Below, piece by piece: positions 41,746 through 51,868 of a DNA stretch of 64,000 nt. This stretch comes from Lichenibacterium dinghuense (GTDB lineage Bacteria; Pseudomonadota; Alphaproteobacteria; Rhizobiales; Beijerinckiaceae): contig NZ_JAJLMN010000001.1 in NCBI RefSeq assembly GCF_021730615.1, positions 5,237,501-5,301,500 of the forward strand, in the 5' to 3' direction. The translations under genes and the position numbers were made by a program. Positions within the stretch are counted from its first letter, which is position 1. Each line of letters opens with the position of its first letter. The notes under the pieces were generated by a model. The model worked only from the letters and a program-made list of their open reading frames with translations. It searched no databases and was not told the DNA's origin.

Positions 41746-41835
41746 ATGTTGTTCGACTACATCCTGGGAGGGATCGTGACGGTCGGCCTCCTGATCTACC
41801 TCACCTACGCCCTCGTCCGCCCCGAGCGGTTCTGA
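41746..41835 (+). CDS. kdpF: K+-transporting ATPase small subunit
   Basis: 29 residues: MLFDYILGG, one transmembrane helix ([14 protein letters not shown]) and the conserved tail VRPERF. KdpF lies between KdpA helices and stabilises the KdpFABC pump. A strong GAGGAGG lies before the ATG, and kdpA starts 14 bases after its stop. Small but typical in sequence and in place. Confidence 0.9.
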   Translation: MLFDYILGGIVTVGLLIYLTYALVRPERF

Positions 41836-41848
41836 AAGCTATCCCCCC

Positions 41849-43564
41849 ATGACGTCCATCGGTTGGCTGCAGATCGCGCTGTTCTGCGCGGTCATCGTCG
41901 CGATCACGCCGCTGCTCGGCTCCTACATGACGCTCGTCTTCACGGGCGAGCGCACCTTCCTGTCGCCCGTCCTGCGCCCGGTCGAGCGCGCTCTCTACCG
42001 GGTGGCGGGCATCGACGAGGATCAGGAACAGGGCTGGGTCGCCTACCTCGTCTCCATGGTGTTCCTCCACGTCGGCGGGTTCCTGATCCTCTACGTCCTG
42101 CTGCGGGTCCAGGGCGCGCTGCCCTTCAACCCGGCCGGTCAGGGCGCGGTCGCGCCGGACCTCGCCTTCAACACCTCCGTCAGCTTCATCACCAACACCA
42201 ACTGGCAGAGCTACGGCGGCGAGACCACGCTGTCCTACCTGACCCAGATGCTGGGCCTGACGCACCAGAACTTCCTGTCGGCCGCGACCGGGATCGCGCT
42301 GGCGGTGGCGCTGATCCGCGGCTTCGCCCGCGCGTCCTCGCGCACCGTGGGCTCCTTCTGGGTCGACCTGACCCGCTGCACTCTCTACGTGCTGCTGCCG
42401 ATCTGCGTGCCCTACGCGCTCTACCTCGTGTGGACCGGCGTGCCGCAGACGCTCGGCGCCTACGTCGACGCCACCACGCTGGAAGGCGCCAAGCAGACCA
42501 TCGCGCTCGGGCCGGTGGCGAGCCAGGTCGCCATCAAGATGCTCGGCACCAACGGCGGCGGCTTCTTCAACGCCAACGCGGCTCACCCCTTCGAGGACCC
42601 GACGGCGGTGTGCAACTTCGTGCAGATGCTCTCGATCTTCGCGATCGGTGTCGGCCTCACCAACGTCTTCGGCCGCATGGTGGGCGACCAGCGCCAGGGC
42701 TGGGCCATCCTGGGCGCCATGGGCGTGCTCTTCGTGGCCGGGGTCGCGGTGCTCTACGCCGCCGAGGCCGCCGGCAACCCGCTCGTGCATGCCCTCGGGG
42801 TCGCCGGCGGCAACATGGAGGGCAAGGAGGTCCGCTTCGGCATCGCGGCCTCGGCGCTGTTCGCGGCCGTCACCACGGCGGCCTCCTGCGGCGCCGTCAA
42901 CGCCATGCACGATTCGCTGACGGCGCTCGGCGGCATGGTTCCGCTCGTCAACATGCAGCTCGGCGAGGTCGTGATCGGCGGCGTCGGCGCCGGCCTCTAC
43001 GGCATGCTGATCTTCGTCATCATCGCCATCTTCGTGGCCGGCCTGATGGTCGGGCGCACGCCGGAATACCTCGGCAAGAAGATCGAGGCCCGCGAGGTCA
43101 AGATGGCCATGCTCGGCATCCTGATCCTGCCGCTGGTGATGCTGGGCTTCACCGCGCTGGCGGTCGTGCTGCCGTCGGCGGTGGCCGGCACCAACAATCC
43201 CGGCCCGCACGGCTTCTCCGAGATCCTCTACGCCTACACCTCGGCCGCGGCCAACAACGGCTCGGCCTTCGCGGGCCTGTCCGCCAACACGCTGTTCTTC
43301 AACGCGACGCTCGGCATCGCGATGCTGTTCGGCCGCTTCTTCGTCCACATCCCGGCGCTGGCCATCGCCGGGTCCCTGGCGAGCAAGAAGCGCGTGCCGC
43401 CCTCGGGCGGCACCCTGCCGACCCACGGCGGGCTGTTCGTGGGACTGCTGGTCGGGGTGATCCTGATCATCGGCGGCCTGACCTTCTTCCCGGCGCTCGC
43501 GCTCGGGCCGGTGGTCGAGCATTTCGCCGGCGCGGCCGGGCAGACCTTCGCCTCCGCGCCCTGA
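41849..43564 (+). CDS. kdpA: K+-transporting ATPase, K+-channel subunit
   Basis: Potassium-binding and translocating subunit of the KdpFABC pump, related to K+ channels; 571 residues in the inner membrane with about ten helices. The four pore-loop filters are visible: [41 protein letters not shown] and ANNGSAFAG. The N-terminus [15 protein letters not shown] is the family form. Two strong hairpins follow in the 111-base spacer before kdpB. Confidence 0.97.
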   Translation: MTSIGWLQIALFCAVIVAITPLLGSYMTLVFTGERTFLSPVLRPVERALYRVAGIDEDQEQGWVAYLVSMVFLHVGGFLILYVLLRVQGALPFNPAGQGAVAPDLAFNTSVSFITNTNWQSYGGETTLSYLTQMLGLTHQNFLSAATGIALAVALIRGFARASSRTVGSFWVDLTRCTLYVLLPICVPYALYLVWTGVPQTLGAYVDATTLEGAKQTIALGPVASQVAIKMLGTNGGGFFNANAAHPFEDPTAVCNFVQMLSIFAIGVGLTNVFGRMVGDQRQGWAILGAMGVLFVAGVAVLYAAEAAGNPLVHALGVAGGNMEGKEVRFGIAASALFAAVTTAASCGAVNAMHDSLTALGGMVPLVNMQLGEVVIGGVGAGLYGMLIFVIIAIFVAGLMVGRTPEYLGKKIEAREVKMAMLGILILPLVMLGFTALAVVLPSAVAGTNNPGPHGFSEILYAYTSAAANNGSAFAGLSANTLFFNATLGIAMLFGRFFVHIPALAIAGSLASKKRVPPSGGTLPTHGGLFVGLLVGVILIIGGLTFFPALALGPVVEHFAGAAGQTFASAP

Positions 43565-43580
43565 CCTCGACCGACGCAGA

Positions 43581-43631
43581 GGCCGGCCGGGCGCCGTGCG
43601 CGCCCGGCCGGCCCGCGGCCCTCGGGGCCGC
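43581..43631 (+). other. Double hairpin between kdpA and kdpB
   Basis: Hairpin 1 at 43581-43613 has perfect 14-base arms (GGCCGGCCGGGCGC / GCGCCCGGCCGGCC) around CGTGC. Hairpin 2 at 43615-43631 has 7-base arms (GCGGCCC / GGGCCGC) around TCG. Both follow the kdpA stop by 17 bases and precede kdpB by 44 bases. No T-run is present, so full termination is unlikely; partial attenuation, RNA processing or 3' protection of the kdpFA message are possible. Confidence 0.55.
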
Positions 43632-43675
43632 ACCCTCCCATTCTCCCGCATCTTCCGCTTCCCGGAGCCACATCG

Positions 43676-45784
43676 ATGGCCAAGACGCAGTCCAGCATCC
43701 TCGACGCCCGCATCCTCGGGCCGGCGGTCGGCGGTGCCTTCAAGAAGCTCGACCCGAGGCTTCAGATCAAGAACCCCGTCATGTTCGTGCTGGAGGTCGT
43801 TGCGGCGCTGACCACGGTGCTGCTGGTCCGCGACGCCGTCACGGGCGGCCCCGACCTCGGCTTCTCCTTCCAGATCGTGCTCTGGCTGTGGTTCACCCTG
43901 CTCTTCGCCAACTTCGCCGAGGCGACGGCGGAGGGGCGCGGCAAGGCTCAGGCCGAGAGCCTGCGCCGCACCCGCACGGAGACGCAGGCCAAGCTGCTGA
44001 CCGGGGCGGGCGCCGCGGTGGGCGGCCCGCGTGGGCTCTACGAGGTGCGGCCGGGCGCCGGCCTCAAGGTCGGCGACGTCGTGCTGGTCGAGGCGGGCGA
44101 CATCATCCCGTCCGACGGCGAGGTCATCGAGGGCGTGGCCTCGGTCAACGAGGCCGCCATCACGGGCGAGTCCGCGCCCGTCATCCGCGAGTCGGGCGGC
44201 GACCGCTCGGCCGTGACGGGCGGCACGCAGGTCCTGTCCGACTGGATCCGCGTCCGCATCACCGCCGCGGCCGGCTCGACCTTCATCGACCGCATGATCT
44301 CGCTCGTCGAAGGCGCGGAGCGCCAGAAGACGCCGAACGAGATCGCGCTCAACATCCTGCTGGCCGGCCTCACGATCATCTTCGTCTTCGCCGTGGCCTC
44401 GATCCCGTCCTTCGCGGCCTACGCGGGCGGCTCGATCTCGATGATCGTGCTGGTCGCGCTCTTCGTGACGCTGATCCCCACCACGATCGGCGCGCTGCTC
44501 TCCGCCATCGGCATCGCGGGCATGGACCGGCTCGTGCGCTTCAACGTTCTCGCCATGTCGGGCCGCGCCGTGGAGGCGGCGGGCGACGTCGACACGCTGC
44601 TGCTCGACAAGACCGGGACGATCACGCTCGGCAACCGCCAGGCGACCGAGTTCCGCCCCGTGCGCGGCGTCTCCGAGGCCGAGCTCGCCGACGCGGCACA
44701 GATCGCCTCCCTGGCCGACGAGACGCCGGAAGGCCGCTCCATCGTGGTGCTGGCCAAGGAGCGCTACGGCATCCGCGCCCGCGACATGGCGAGCATGAAC
44801 GCCACCTTCGTGCCCTTCACGGCGCAGTCGCGCATGAGCGGCGTCGACATGGAGGGCAGCGCGATCCGCAAGGGCGCGGTCGAGTCGATCCTCGCCTCGG
44901 TGGGGTCCGGGCCGGTGCCGGCCGCGCGGGGCGGGGCCGCGCTGGCCCTGAAGCCCGCCGCCGCCGACGGCGTGACGGAGATCCGCGCCATCGCGGACGA
45001 GGTCGCCAAGGCGGGCGGCACCCCGCTGGCCGTGGCCCGCGACGGACGGCTGCTCGGCGTCATCTACCTGAAGGACATCGTCAAGGGCGGCATCCGCGAG
45101 CGCTTCGGCGAGCTGCGCCGCATGGGCATCCGCACCGTGATGATCACGGGCGACAACCCGATGACGGCCGCCGCGATCGCGGCCGAGGCGGGCGTCGACG
45201 ACTTTCTCGCCCAGGCGACGCCGGAGGACAAGCTCGGGCTGATCCGCTCCGAGCAGGCGAAGGGCAAGCTCGTCGCCATGTGCGGCGACGGCACCAACGA
45301 CGCGCCCGCCCTGGCCCAGGCCGACGTCGGCGTGGCCATGAACACCGGCACGGTGGCGGCCCGCGAGGCCGGCAACATGGTGGACCTCGACAGCGATCCG
45401 ACCAAGCTCATCGAGATCGTGGAGATCGGCAAGCAGCTGCTGATGACGCGCGGCGCGCTCACCACCTTCTCGATCGCCAACGACGTCGCCAAGTACTTCG
45501 CCATCATCCCGGCGATGTTCCTGGCCTTCTACCCGCAGCTCGGCGCCCTCAACGTCATGCACCTCGCCTCGCCGCAGAGCGCGATCCTGTCGGCCATCAT
45601 CTTCAACGCGCTGGTCATCATCGCGCTGATCCCGCTGGCCCTGCGCGGCGTGAAGTTCCGGGCCATCGGCGCCGGCGCGCTCCTGTCGCGCAACCTGCTC
45701 GTCTACGGCCTCGGCGGCATCGTCGTGCCCTTCATCGGCATCAAGGCGATCGACCTCGCCGTCTCCGCCCTCCACCTCGCCTGA
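43676..45784 (+). CDS. kdpB: K+-transporting P-type ATPase catalytic subunit
   Basis: Hydrolyses ATP to energise K+ uptake; 702 residues. P-type features: the actuator TGES motif ([11 protein letters not shown]), the phosphorylated Asp311 in [14 protein letters not shown], the nucleotide-binding domain with [13 protein letters not shown], and the hinge [25 protein letters not shown]. The N-terminus and flanking helices are those of KdpB. kdpC starts 15 bases downstream. Confidence 0.97.
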   Translation: MAKTQSSILDARILGPAVGGAFKKLDPRLQIKNPVMFVLEVVAALTTVLLVRDAVTGGPDLGFSFQIVLWLWFTLLFANFAEATAEGRGKAQAESLRRTRTETQAKLLTGAGAAVGGPRGLYEVRPGAGLKVGDVVLVEAGDIIPSDGEVIEGVASVNEAAITGESAPVIRESGGDRSAVTGGTQVLSDWIRVRITAAAGSTFIDRMISLVEGAERQKTPNEIALNILLAGLTIIFVFAVASIPSFAAYAGGSISMIVLVALFVTLIPTTIGALLSAIGIAGMDRLVRFNVLAMSGRAVEAAGDVDTLLLDKTGTITLGNRQATEFRPVRGVSEAELADAAQIASLADETPEGRSIVVLAKERYGIRARDMASMNATFVPFTAQSRMSGVDMEGSAIRKGAVESILASVGSGPVPAARGGAALALKPAAADGVTEIRAIADEVAKAGGTPLAVARDGRLLGVIYLKDIVKGGIRERFGELRRMGIRTVMITGDNPMTAAAIAAEAGVDDFLAQATPEDKLGLIRSEQAKGKLVAMCGDGTNDAPALAQADVGVAMNTGTVAAREAGNMVDLDSDPTKLIEIVEIGKQLLMTRGALTTFSIANDVAKYFAIIPAMFLAFYPQLGALNVMHLASPQSAILSAIIFNALVIIALIPLALRGVKFRAIGAGALLSRNLLVYGLGGIVVPFIGIKAIDLAVSALHLA

Positions 45785-45799
45785 CCCAGGGTGCCTTCC

Positions 45800-46405
45800 A
45801 TGCTCAAGCAGATCCGCCCCGCCCTGGTGCTCCTCGTCGCCCTGACGGCGATCACCGGCCTCGCCTATCCTTTCGCCATCACGGGGCTGGCGCAGCTCGC
45901 CTTCCCCGATCAGGCGGGGGGAAGCCTCGTCCGGAGAGACGGCGTCGTCGTCGGCTCGGCCCTGATCGGGCAGAGCTTCACCGATGCCCGCTACTTCCAC
46001 GGGCGCCCCTCCGCCACGACGGAGCCCGACCCCAAGGACCCGACCAAGACCGTGCCGGTGCCCTACGCGGCCGACAACTCGGGCGGCTCCAACCTCGGCC
46101 CGACCAACAAGGCCCTGATCGACCGCGTGGGGGGAGACGTCGACAGGCTGAGGGCCGAGAACCCGGACGCGTCCATCCCCGCAGACCTCGTCACCACCTC
46201 GGGGTCCGGCCTCGACCCGGACATCTCGCCCGAGGCCGCGGCCTTCCAGGTGCCGCGCGTCGCCAGGGCCCGAGACCTGCCCGTCGACCGGGTGGCGGAG
46301 ATCGTCCGGCAATCCGTCCGGGGGCCGGCGCTCGGGATCTTCGGGGGGCCCCGCGTCAACGTGCTCGCGCTCAACATGGCGCTCGACAGCGCCGGCCGGA
46401 AGTGA
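45800..46405 (+). CDS. kdpC: K+-transporting ATPase subunit C
   Basis: Accessory subunit needed for assembly and high-affinity function of the Kdp pump; 201 residues. One N-terminal transmembrane helix (ALVLLVALTAITGLAYPFAITG), then a periplasmic domain with SLVRRDGVVVGSALIGQ, YFHGRPSAT, SGGSNLGPTNKAL and DLVTTSGSGLDPDISPEAA, all family signatures. ATG at 45800 is preferred to the GTG at 45791. Confidence 0.95.
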   Translation: MLKQIRPALVLLVALTAITGLAYPFAITGLAQLAFPDQAGGSLVRRDGVVVGSALIGQSFTDARYFHGRPSATTEPDPKDPTKTVPVPYAADNSGGSNLGPTNKALIDRVGGDVDRLRAENPDASIPADLVTTSGSGLDPDISPEAAAFQVPRVARARDLPVDRVAEIVRQSVRGPALGIFGGPRVNVLALNMALDSAGRK

Positions 46406-46480
46406 TCGTCCCCGGAGCACGCTGAACCGATGCCGCCCGGGCCGACGCCACGCGCGCCGGCCCGGGCGCGAAGGAGCACC

Positions 46481-49234
46481 ATGGCCGCCGCCTTGAACCG
46501 ATCGTCGCGCTCCGACCGCGACAGGCGTCCGTCGCCCGACGCCCTCCTGGCCGAGGCGCGGCGGGCGGACGGGCACGGGGATGCCCGCCGCGGCCGGCTC
46601 AAGATCTTCCTCGGCGCGGCGCCGGGCGTGGGCAAGACATACGAGATGCTCACGGCCGCCCGCGCCCGCCTGCGCGAGGGCCTCGACGTCGTCGCCGGCG
46701 TGATCGAGACCCACGGACGCGCCGAAACCCAGGCGCTGGTCGAGGGGCTGGAGCTGATCCCGCGCCGCCTGATCGACTACAAGGGCGGCAGCCTCGACGA
46801 GATGGACCTCGACGCGCTGATCGCCCGCCGCCCGGCGGTGGCGCTGGTCGACGAGCTCGCCCACACCAACGCGCCCGGCAGCCGCCACCCCAAGCGCCAC
46901 CAGGACGTGGAGGAACTGCTCGCCGCCGGCATCGACGTCTATTCGACGCTGAACATCCAGCACGTCGAGAGCCTCAACGACGTCGTCGCGCAGATCACCC
47001 GCGTGCGCGTGCGCGAGACCGTGCCCGATTCCGTGCTCGACATGGCCGACGACATCGAAGTCATCGACATCGCGCCCGGCGACCTGCTGCGCCGGCTGCG
47101 CGAGGGCAAGATCTATCGGCCGGAGCACGCCGCACGCGCCCTGAACAGCTTCTTCACCGCGGGCAACCTCACGGCACTGCGCGAGCTGGCGCTGCGCCGC
47201 ACCGCGCAGAGCGTCGACGACCAGCTCCTGAACCACATGCAGGCCCACGCCATCGCTGGGCCCTGGGCGGCGGGCGAGCGCGTCGTGGTCTGCATCAGCG
47301 AGGACCCGCGCTGCGCCGGCCTCGTGCGCTACGCCAAGCGCCTGGCCGACCGCCTGCGCGCGCCCTGGGTCGCGCTGGCCGTCGAGGGGCGGCGCAGCCT
47401 CCAGCTCACCGATGTCGAGCGCGACCGCGTGGCCGACACGCTGCGCCTGGCCGACCGGCTCGGCGGCGAGGCCGTCACGGTGCCGGCCGCGGGCGGGCGC
47501 GTCGCCGACGACGTCATCGCCTACGCGCGCGACAACAACGTCACCCACATCGTCACGGGCAAGTCCGAGCGCTCGAAGCTGTTCGAGCTCCTGCACGGCT
47601 CCGTGGTCCAGGACCTCGTGCGGCGGTCCGGCAACATCAGCGTGCACGTCATCGCCGGCGACGCCGCCGCGGACGGCGCGCCGGTGCCGAAGAAGACGGT
47701 CGGCGCCGCCGCCGAGCGGCGATCGTTCGACGCCCGCCCCTTCGTCGCCGCGGCGGTGGCGGTGGCCGTGGCGCTCGGCATCTCGGAGGTCGTGCAGCGC
47801 TTCTTCGCCGTGCAGACCGTGGAGGTGGTGTTCATCACCGCCGTCGTGGTGGTCGCGGTGCGCTACGGCCTGTTCCCGTCGCTGGCGGCCGTGGTGGCGG
47901 GCTCGCTCTGCTACAACTTCTTCTTTCTGCCGCCGATCTACACTTTCACCATCGCCGACCCGAGCAACATCGCGGCGCTGTTCTTCTTCACCGTCGTGGC
48001 CGTGCTGGTGTCGAACCTCGCGGCGCGGACCCGCTCCGAGGCCGTCATCGCCCGCGGGCGCGCCCGCTCCACCGAGGCCCTCTACGGCTTCAGCCGCAAG
48101 CTCGCGAGCTGCGGAAACCTCGACGACGTGCTCTGGGCCACGGTGTTCCAGATCGCCTCCATGCTGAAGGTGCGCGTCGTGATCCTGCTGCCCGAGGCCG
48201 GCGGGCTCGCGCTCCGCGCCGGCTACCCGCCCGAGGACCAGATCGACGAGGCCGACCTCGGCGCCGCCACCTGGTGCTTCGACAACGACAGGCCGGCCGG
48301 CCGCGGCGCCGACACGCTGCCCGGAGCCAGGCGGCTGTTCCTGCCCATGCACACGGGGCGCGGCTGCATCGGCGTCGTCGGCATCGACGGCGACGCGCCC
48401 GGCCCGCTGCTCACGCCGGAGCGGCGGCGCCTGCTCGACGCGCTCAGCGACCAGGGCGGGCTCGCGGTCGAGCGCGTGCGGCTCGTCGAGGACCTCGACC
48501 GCGCCAAGCTGCTCACCGAGACCGATCGCCTGCGACAGGCGCTGCTCACCTCCATCTCGCACGACCTGAGGACGCCCCTGGCCTCCGTGCTCGGCGCGGC
48601 CAGCACGCTGCGCGACCTCGACGACGCGCTCGACGCGGACGCCAAGGCCGAGCTGCTCGCCACCGTGATCGACGAGGCGGAGCGCCTGAACCGCTTCATC
48701 GCCAACCTGCTCGACATGACGCGGCTCGAAGCCGGCGCGGTCGCGCCGAACCTCGGCGAGCACGACGCGGGCGAGATCGTCGGCACCGCGCTCCGGCGGG
48801 CGGGCAAGATCCTCACCGCCCACCGCGTCGACGTCGAGGTCGCCCCCGACCTGCCGCCGCTCGACGTCGATGCCGTGCTGTTCGAACAGGCGCTGTTCAA
48901 CCTGCTCGACAACGCCGCCAAATACGCCCCCGAGGGCACGGCGATCCGCGTTCAGACATGGGGCGAGGGCCGGCGCGTGCACGTCCAGGTGCTGGACGAG
49001 GGCGATGGCATACCGGAGGGGGACGTCGAGCGGATCTTCGACAAGTTCTACCGCGCCCGGAAGGGCGACCGCGTGCGGGCCGGCACCGGCCTCGGCCTCG
49101 CGATCGCCCGCGGCTTCGTGGAGGCGATGGGCGGCACCCTCGCGGCCTCGAACCGCACGGACCGCCGCGGCGCGGCCTTCACCCTCTCGTTCGAGGCGCC
49201 GGCCCGCGCCCGGCGCGCCGGCGCGGCCGCGTGA
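46481..49234 (+). CDS. kdpD: Potassium-sensing histidine kinase
   Basis: Membrane sensor that phosphorylates KdpE when K+ is scarce or turgor falls; 917 residues. It has an N-terminal KdpD domain with Walker A LGAAPGVGKT (residues 44-53) and ALVDELAHTNAPGSRHPKRHQD, a USP-like domain (about 260-390), four closely spaced transmembrane helices (about 425-515), a GAF-like domain and the kinase core with His694 in SISHDLRTPLAS, then N-box NLLDNAAKYAPEG and GTGLGLAIARGFVEAMGG. The start at 46481 is fixed by AAGGAG upstream. kdpE follows after 29 bases. Confidence 0.95.
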   Translation: MAAALNRSSRSDRDRRPSPDALLAEARRADGHGDARRGRLKIFLGAAPGVGKTYEMLTAARARLREGLDVVAGVIETHGRAETQALVEGLELIPRRLIDYKGGSLDEMDLDALIARRPAVALVDELAHTNAPGSRHPKRHQDVEELLAAGIDVYSTLNIQHVESLNDVVAQITRVRVRETVPDSVLDMADDIEVIDIAPGDLLRRLREGKIYRPEHAARALNSFFTAGNLTALRELALRRTAQSVDDQLLNHMQAHAIAGPWAAGERVVVCISEDPRCAGLVRYAKRLADRLRAPWVALAVEGRRSLQLTDVERDRVADTLRLADRLGGEAVTVPAAGGRVADDVIAYARDNNVTHIVTGKSERSKLFELLHGSVVQDLVRRSGNISVHVIAGDAAADGAPVPKKTVGAAAERRSFDARPFVAAAVAVAVALGISEVVQRFFAVQTVEVVFITAVVVVAVRYGLFPSLAAVVAGSLCYNFFFLPPIYTFTIADPSNIAALFFFTVVAVLVSNLAARTRSEAVIARGRARSTEALYGFSRKLASCGNLDDVLWATVFQIASMLKVRVVILLPEAGGLALRAGYPPEDQIDEADLGAATWCFDNDRPAGRGADTLPGARRLFLPMHTGRGCIGVVGIDGDAPGPLLTPERRRLLDALSDQGGLAVERVRLVEDLDRAKLLTETDRLRQALLTSISHDLRTPLASVLGAASTLRDLDDALDADAKAELLATVIDEAERLNRFIANLLDMTRLEAGAVAPNLGEHDAGEIVGTALRRAGKILTAHRVDVEVAPDLPPLDVDAVLFEQALFNLLDNAAKYAPEGTAIRVQTWGEGRRVHVQVLDEGDGIPEGDVERIFDKFYRARKGDRVRAGTGLGLAIARGFVEAMGGTLAASNRTDRRGAAFTLSFEAPARARRAGAAA

Positions 49235-49263
49235 CGCGCGGCCCCAACAGGATCGTCCCCCCG

Positions 49264-49968
49264 ATGTCGTCCGTCCGCATCCTCGTCATCGACGACGAGC
49301 CGCCCATCCGGAAGCTGCTGCGCACCGGCCTGTCGACGCAGGGCTACCACGTGATCGAGGCCGCCGACGGCCGCGCGGCCCTCGAGGCGGTCGGGCGCGA
49401 GAAGGTCGACCTCGTCATCCTCGACCTCGGGCTGCCCGACATGAAGGGCCACGACCTGCTCCGCCTGATCCGCGAGCGCGACGACGCGCTGCCCGTGGTG
49501 GTCCTGTCGAGCCGCGACGACGAGACCGGCAAGGTGCAGGCCTTCGACCTCGGCGCCGACGACTACGTCACCAAGCCGTTCGGCATGAATGAGCTCCTGG
49601 CGCGCCTGCGCGCGGCCCTGCGCCACCGGCTGGCCGTGCAGGGGGAGCGGCCCGTGTTCCGCGTCGACGACCTGTCGGTCGACCTCGTGCGCCGGCACGT
49701 CAGGATGGCCGACCAGGAGGTCAAGCTGTCGCCCAAGGAATACGAGGTGCTGCGCCTGATGGTGCTCCACGCCGGCAAGGTGCTGACCCATGCCCACATC
49801 CTGCGCGAGGTGTGGGGCAACGCGAGCGACTCGCAATATCTCCGGGTCTACGTCAGGCAGCTCCGGCAGAAGCTGGAGCCCGAGCCGGAGCGGCCCCGCT
49901 ACATCCTCACGGAGACCGGCGTGGGCTATCGCCTGCGGGCGCCGGATGAGGCGGAGGCGCGGCGATGA
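49264..49968 (+). CDS. kdpE: KDP operon response regulator
   Basis: OmpR/PhoB-type activator of the kdp operon; 234 residues. Receiver domain with the acidic pair Asp10-Asp11, phospho-acceptor Asp54 (VILDLGLPDMKG) and the conserved Lys in DYVTKPFG. The C-terminal winged helix has LSPKEYEVLRLMVLHAGKVLTH and YLRVYVRQLRQKLE. The next gene starts inside its stop codon (ATGA). Confidence 0.95.
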   Translation: MSSVRILVIDDEPPIRKLLRTGLSTQGYHVIEAADGRAALEAVGREKVDLVILDLGLPDMKGHDLLRLIRERDDALPVVVLSSRDDETGKVQAFDLGADDYVTKPFGMNELLARLRAALRHRLAVQGERPVFRVDDLSVDLVRRHVRMADQEVKLSPKEYEVLRLMVLHAGKVLTHAHILREVWGNASDSQYLRVYVRQLRQKLEPEPERPRYILTETGVGYRLRAPDEAEARR

Positions 49969-50465
49969 GCCCGAGCGCCGCCGAAGTCCATCCCCCTTCG
50001 AGGACTCCGATGACCATCGCCGACATGCTCGCGCCGGGGGACGTCCTCCTCGACCTGCGGGTGGCGGACAAGCGCCGCCTGATCGACGAGCTGGCGCGCC
50101 GCGCCGCCGCCTGGGCCGCGGTCGAGCCGGCCGTCCTCGCCGAGGCGCTCGGCGCGCGCGAAGCGCTCGGCTCCACCGGAATGGGTTCCGGGATCGCCAT
50201 CCCGCACGCCCGGCTGCCGACGGTGGCGCGCCCGCGCGGGCTTTTCGCGCGCCTGCGCCCCGCCGTGGACTTCGACGCGGTCGACGGGGAGAGGGTCGAT
50301 CTGGTGTTCCTGCTGCTGCTGCCCGCTCCGGCGCAGGCGGAGCACCTCAACGCCCTGGCGCTCGTGGCGCGCAAGCTCCGCGACGAGGAGGTCCGGGCGG
50401 AGCTGCGGCGGGTCCGAGCCGCGGATCAGCTCTTCGCCGTGCTGGCCCGCGACGGTTGGGGATGA
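49965..50465 (+). CDS. PtsN-like PTS EIIA(Ntr) protein in the kdp operon
   Basis: 166 residues, one PTS EIIA type-2 domain. The phospho-His is in STGMGSGIAIPHARL (His81 from this start), and the block AEHLNALALVARKLRDEEVR follows. In E. coli and rhizobia dephosphorylated EIIA(Ntr) binds KdpD and the Trk system, so a dedicated copy fused into the kdp transcript is a strong functional hint. The ATG overlaps the kdpE stop (ATGA) and has GGAGG upstream; ATG at 50010 (MTIADML), also with a GAGGA ribosome site, matches the usual family N-terminus and is a good alternative. No ptsP, ptsO or rpoN lies nearby, so it is probably not the general Ntr copy. Confidence 0.87.
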   Translation: MSPSAAEVHPPSRTPMTIADMLAPGDVLLDLRVADKRRLIDELARRAAAWAAVEPAVLAEALGAREALGSTGMGSGIAIPHARLPTVARPRGLFARLRPAVDFDAVDGERVDLVFLLLLPAPAQAEHLNALALVARKLRDEEVRAELRRVRAADQLFAVLARDGWG

Positions 50466-50536
50466 CCCTGCCCCGACGGCGCTGAGGCTGACTGGCAGGA
50501 GGCGATCGCCGGCCGTCGGCGTCGCGCCCTCCCGGC

Positions 50537-50773
50537 TCAGGCCGCGAACAGGCGCACGGGCCCGTCGGCGAAGCGCACCGCGCCCGGCAGGCCGTGGCTC
50601 TCGTCGCGGGCGTAGCGCAGGGCCTTGTCGCGGCTCGTGAAGATGCCGCCGCCGAGGCCGTGGATCTCCACCGCGAGCCAGTGGCCTTCCCCGTCCTGTC
50701 CGACGAGAAAGGCGACGCCGTCGCTCTGGCCCTTGGAGGAGATCCGTCGATCGACTTGCATGGAATCCAACAT
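50537..50773 (-). CDS. Small conserved-looking hypothetical protein
   Basis: About 78 residues, soluble. The core FLVGQDGEGHWLAVEIHGLGGGIFTSRDKALRYARDE looks like a compact alpha-beta domain similar to short DUF2188-like proteins of Hyphomicrobiales, and ends RFADGPVRLFAA. No signal or membrane segment. Two in-frame ATGs (50773, 50761) are possible starts, neither with a strong ribosome site. Convergent with the EIIA gene and divergent from dapD. Function unknown. Confidence 0.55.
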   Translation of the reverse strand: MLDSMQVDRRISSKGQSDGVAFLVGQDGEGHWLAVEIHGLGGGIFTSRDKALRYARDESHGLPGAVRFADGPVRLFAA

Positions 50774-50991
50774 GGATTGCGTCAGCGCGGCCCGTCCTCG
50801 GCCGCCCCGCCAAGATGCCGGCTGCCGCGTCAAGGAGCGAGACGGGGCCGGGCCGTCCGGCATAAGGATCTCGTGGGTTTTCTCCCCCGCTGGCGGACTT
50901 CGGCGAGGCCGGCAGCGCGGTTGACATCGACGCCCGCGCGCTCGAATGGGGGCGGGCATTCTCGGCACGGAAGAGGGACACGGGCGGCACC

Positions 50992-51861
50992 ATGAGCACA
51001 GCGGCGGACACGGCGGCGCTCCAGGCCATCATCGAGCGCGCCTTCGAGGACCGGGCGTCCATCACCCCGGGCACGAGCGGCGAGGTGCGCGACGCCGTCG
51101 ACCGCGCCCTGTCGCTGCTCGACTCGGGCGAACTGCGCGTCGCCACCAAGACCGAGGGCGCCACAGGCCCCAACAGCTGGACCGTGCACCAGTGGCTGAA
51201 GAAGGCCGTGCTGCTGTCGTTCCGCCTGAACGACATGGCGCCCGTCTCCGGCGGCCCGGCCGGCTCCTCCTGGTACGACAAGGTGCCCTCGAAGTTCGAG
51301 GGCTGGGGCGAGAACCAGTGGCGCGCCGCCGGCTTCCGCGCCGTGCCGAACTGCGTCGTGCGGCGCTCGGCCTATATCGCGCCGGGCGCCATCCTGATGC
51401 CGTCCTTCGTCAACCTCGGCGCTTCGGTGGGGGCCGGCACGATGGTGGACACCTGGGTCACGGTCGGCTCCTGCGCGCAGATCGGCAGGAACGTGCACCT
51501 GTCGGGCGGCGTCGGCATCGGCGGCGTGCTGGAGCCGCTGCAGGCCAACCCCACCATCATCGAGGACGACTGCTTCATCGGCGCGCGCTCGGAAGTGGTC
51601 GAGGGCGTGGTGGTCGGCCAGGGCTCGGTCCTGTCGATGGGCGTCTTCATCTCGGCCTCGACCAAGATCGTCGACCGCGCCACCGGGAAGGTCCACGTGG
51701 GCTACGTGCCGCCCTATTCGGTGGTGGTGTCGGGCAACCTGCCGGGCAAGCCGTTCCCGGACGGCACGCCCGGCCCCTCGCTCTACTGCGCCGTGATCGT
51801 CAAGACCGTTGACGCGCAGACGCGCTCAAAGACCGCCATCAACGACCTCCTGCGCGACTGA
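50992..51861 (+). CDS. dapD: Tetrahydrodipicolinate N-succinyltransferase
   Basis: Succinylates 2,3,4,5-tetrahydrodipicolinate in the lysine/meso-DAP pathway. 289 residues. The N-terminal helical domain includes [26 protein letters not shown]. The left-handed beta-helix of hexapeptide repeats ([20 protein letters not shown], then [17 protein letters not shown]) contains the catalytic Asp region. Ends NDLLRD. dapE, for the next-but-one step, lies 490 bases downstream in the same operon, separated by a DUF805 gene. Confidence 0.96.
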   Translation: MSTAADTAALQAIIERAFEDRASITPGTSGEVRDAVDRALSLLDSGELRVATKTEGATGPNSWTVHQWLKKAVLLSFRLNDMAPVSGGPAGSSWYDKVPSKFEGWGENQWRAAGFRAVPNCVVRRSAYIAPGAILMPSFVNLGASVGAGTMVDTWVTVGSCAQIGRNVHLSGGVGIGGVLEPLQANPTIIEDDCFIGARSEVVEGVVVGQGSVLSMGVFISASTKIVDRATGKVHVGYVPPYSVVVSGNLPGKPFPDGTPGPSLYCAVIVKTVDAQTRSKTAINDLLRD

Positions 51862-51868
51862 TCCCGCC

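Noticed and set aside
41863-46425. A 1,520-codon plus-strand frame parallel to kdpABC
   Set aside because: Shifted phase of kdpA/kdpB/kdpC; low complexity and no domain.
41801-48982. A 2,393-codon open frame on the minus strand across the kdp operon
   Set aside because: Exact mirror of kdpA-kdpD in a phase where high third-position G/C removes stop codons; product is His/Arg/Gly/Asp-rich low complexity with no family features.
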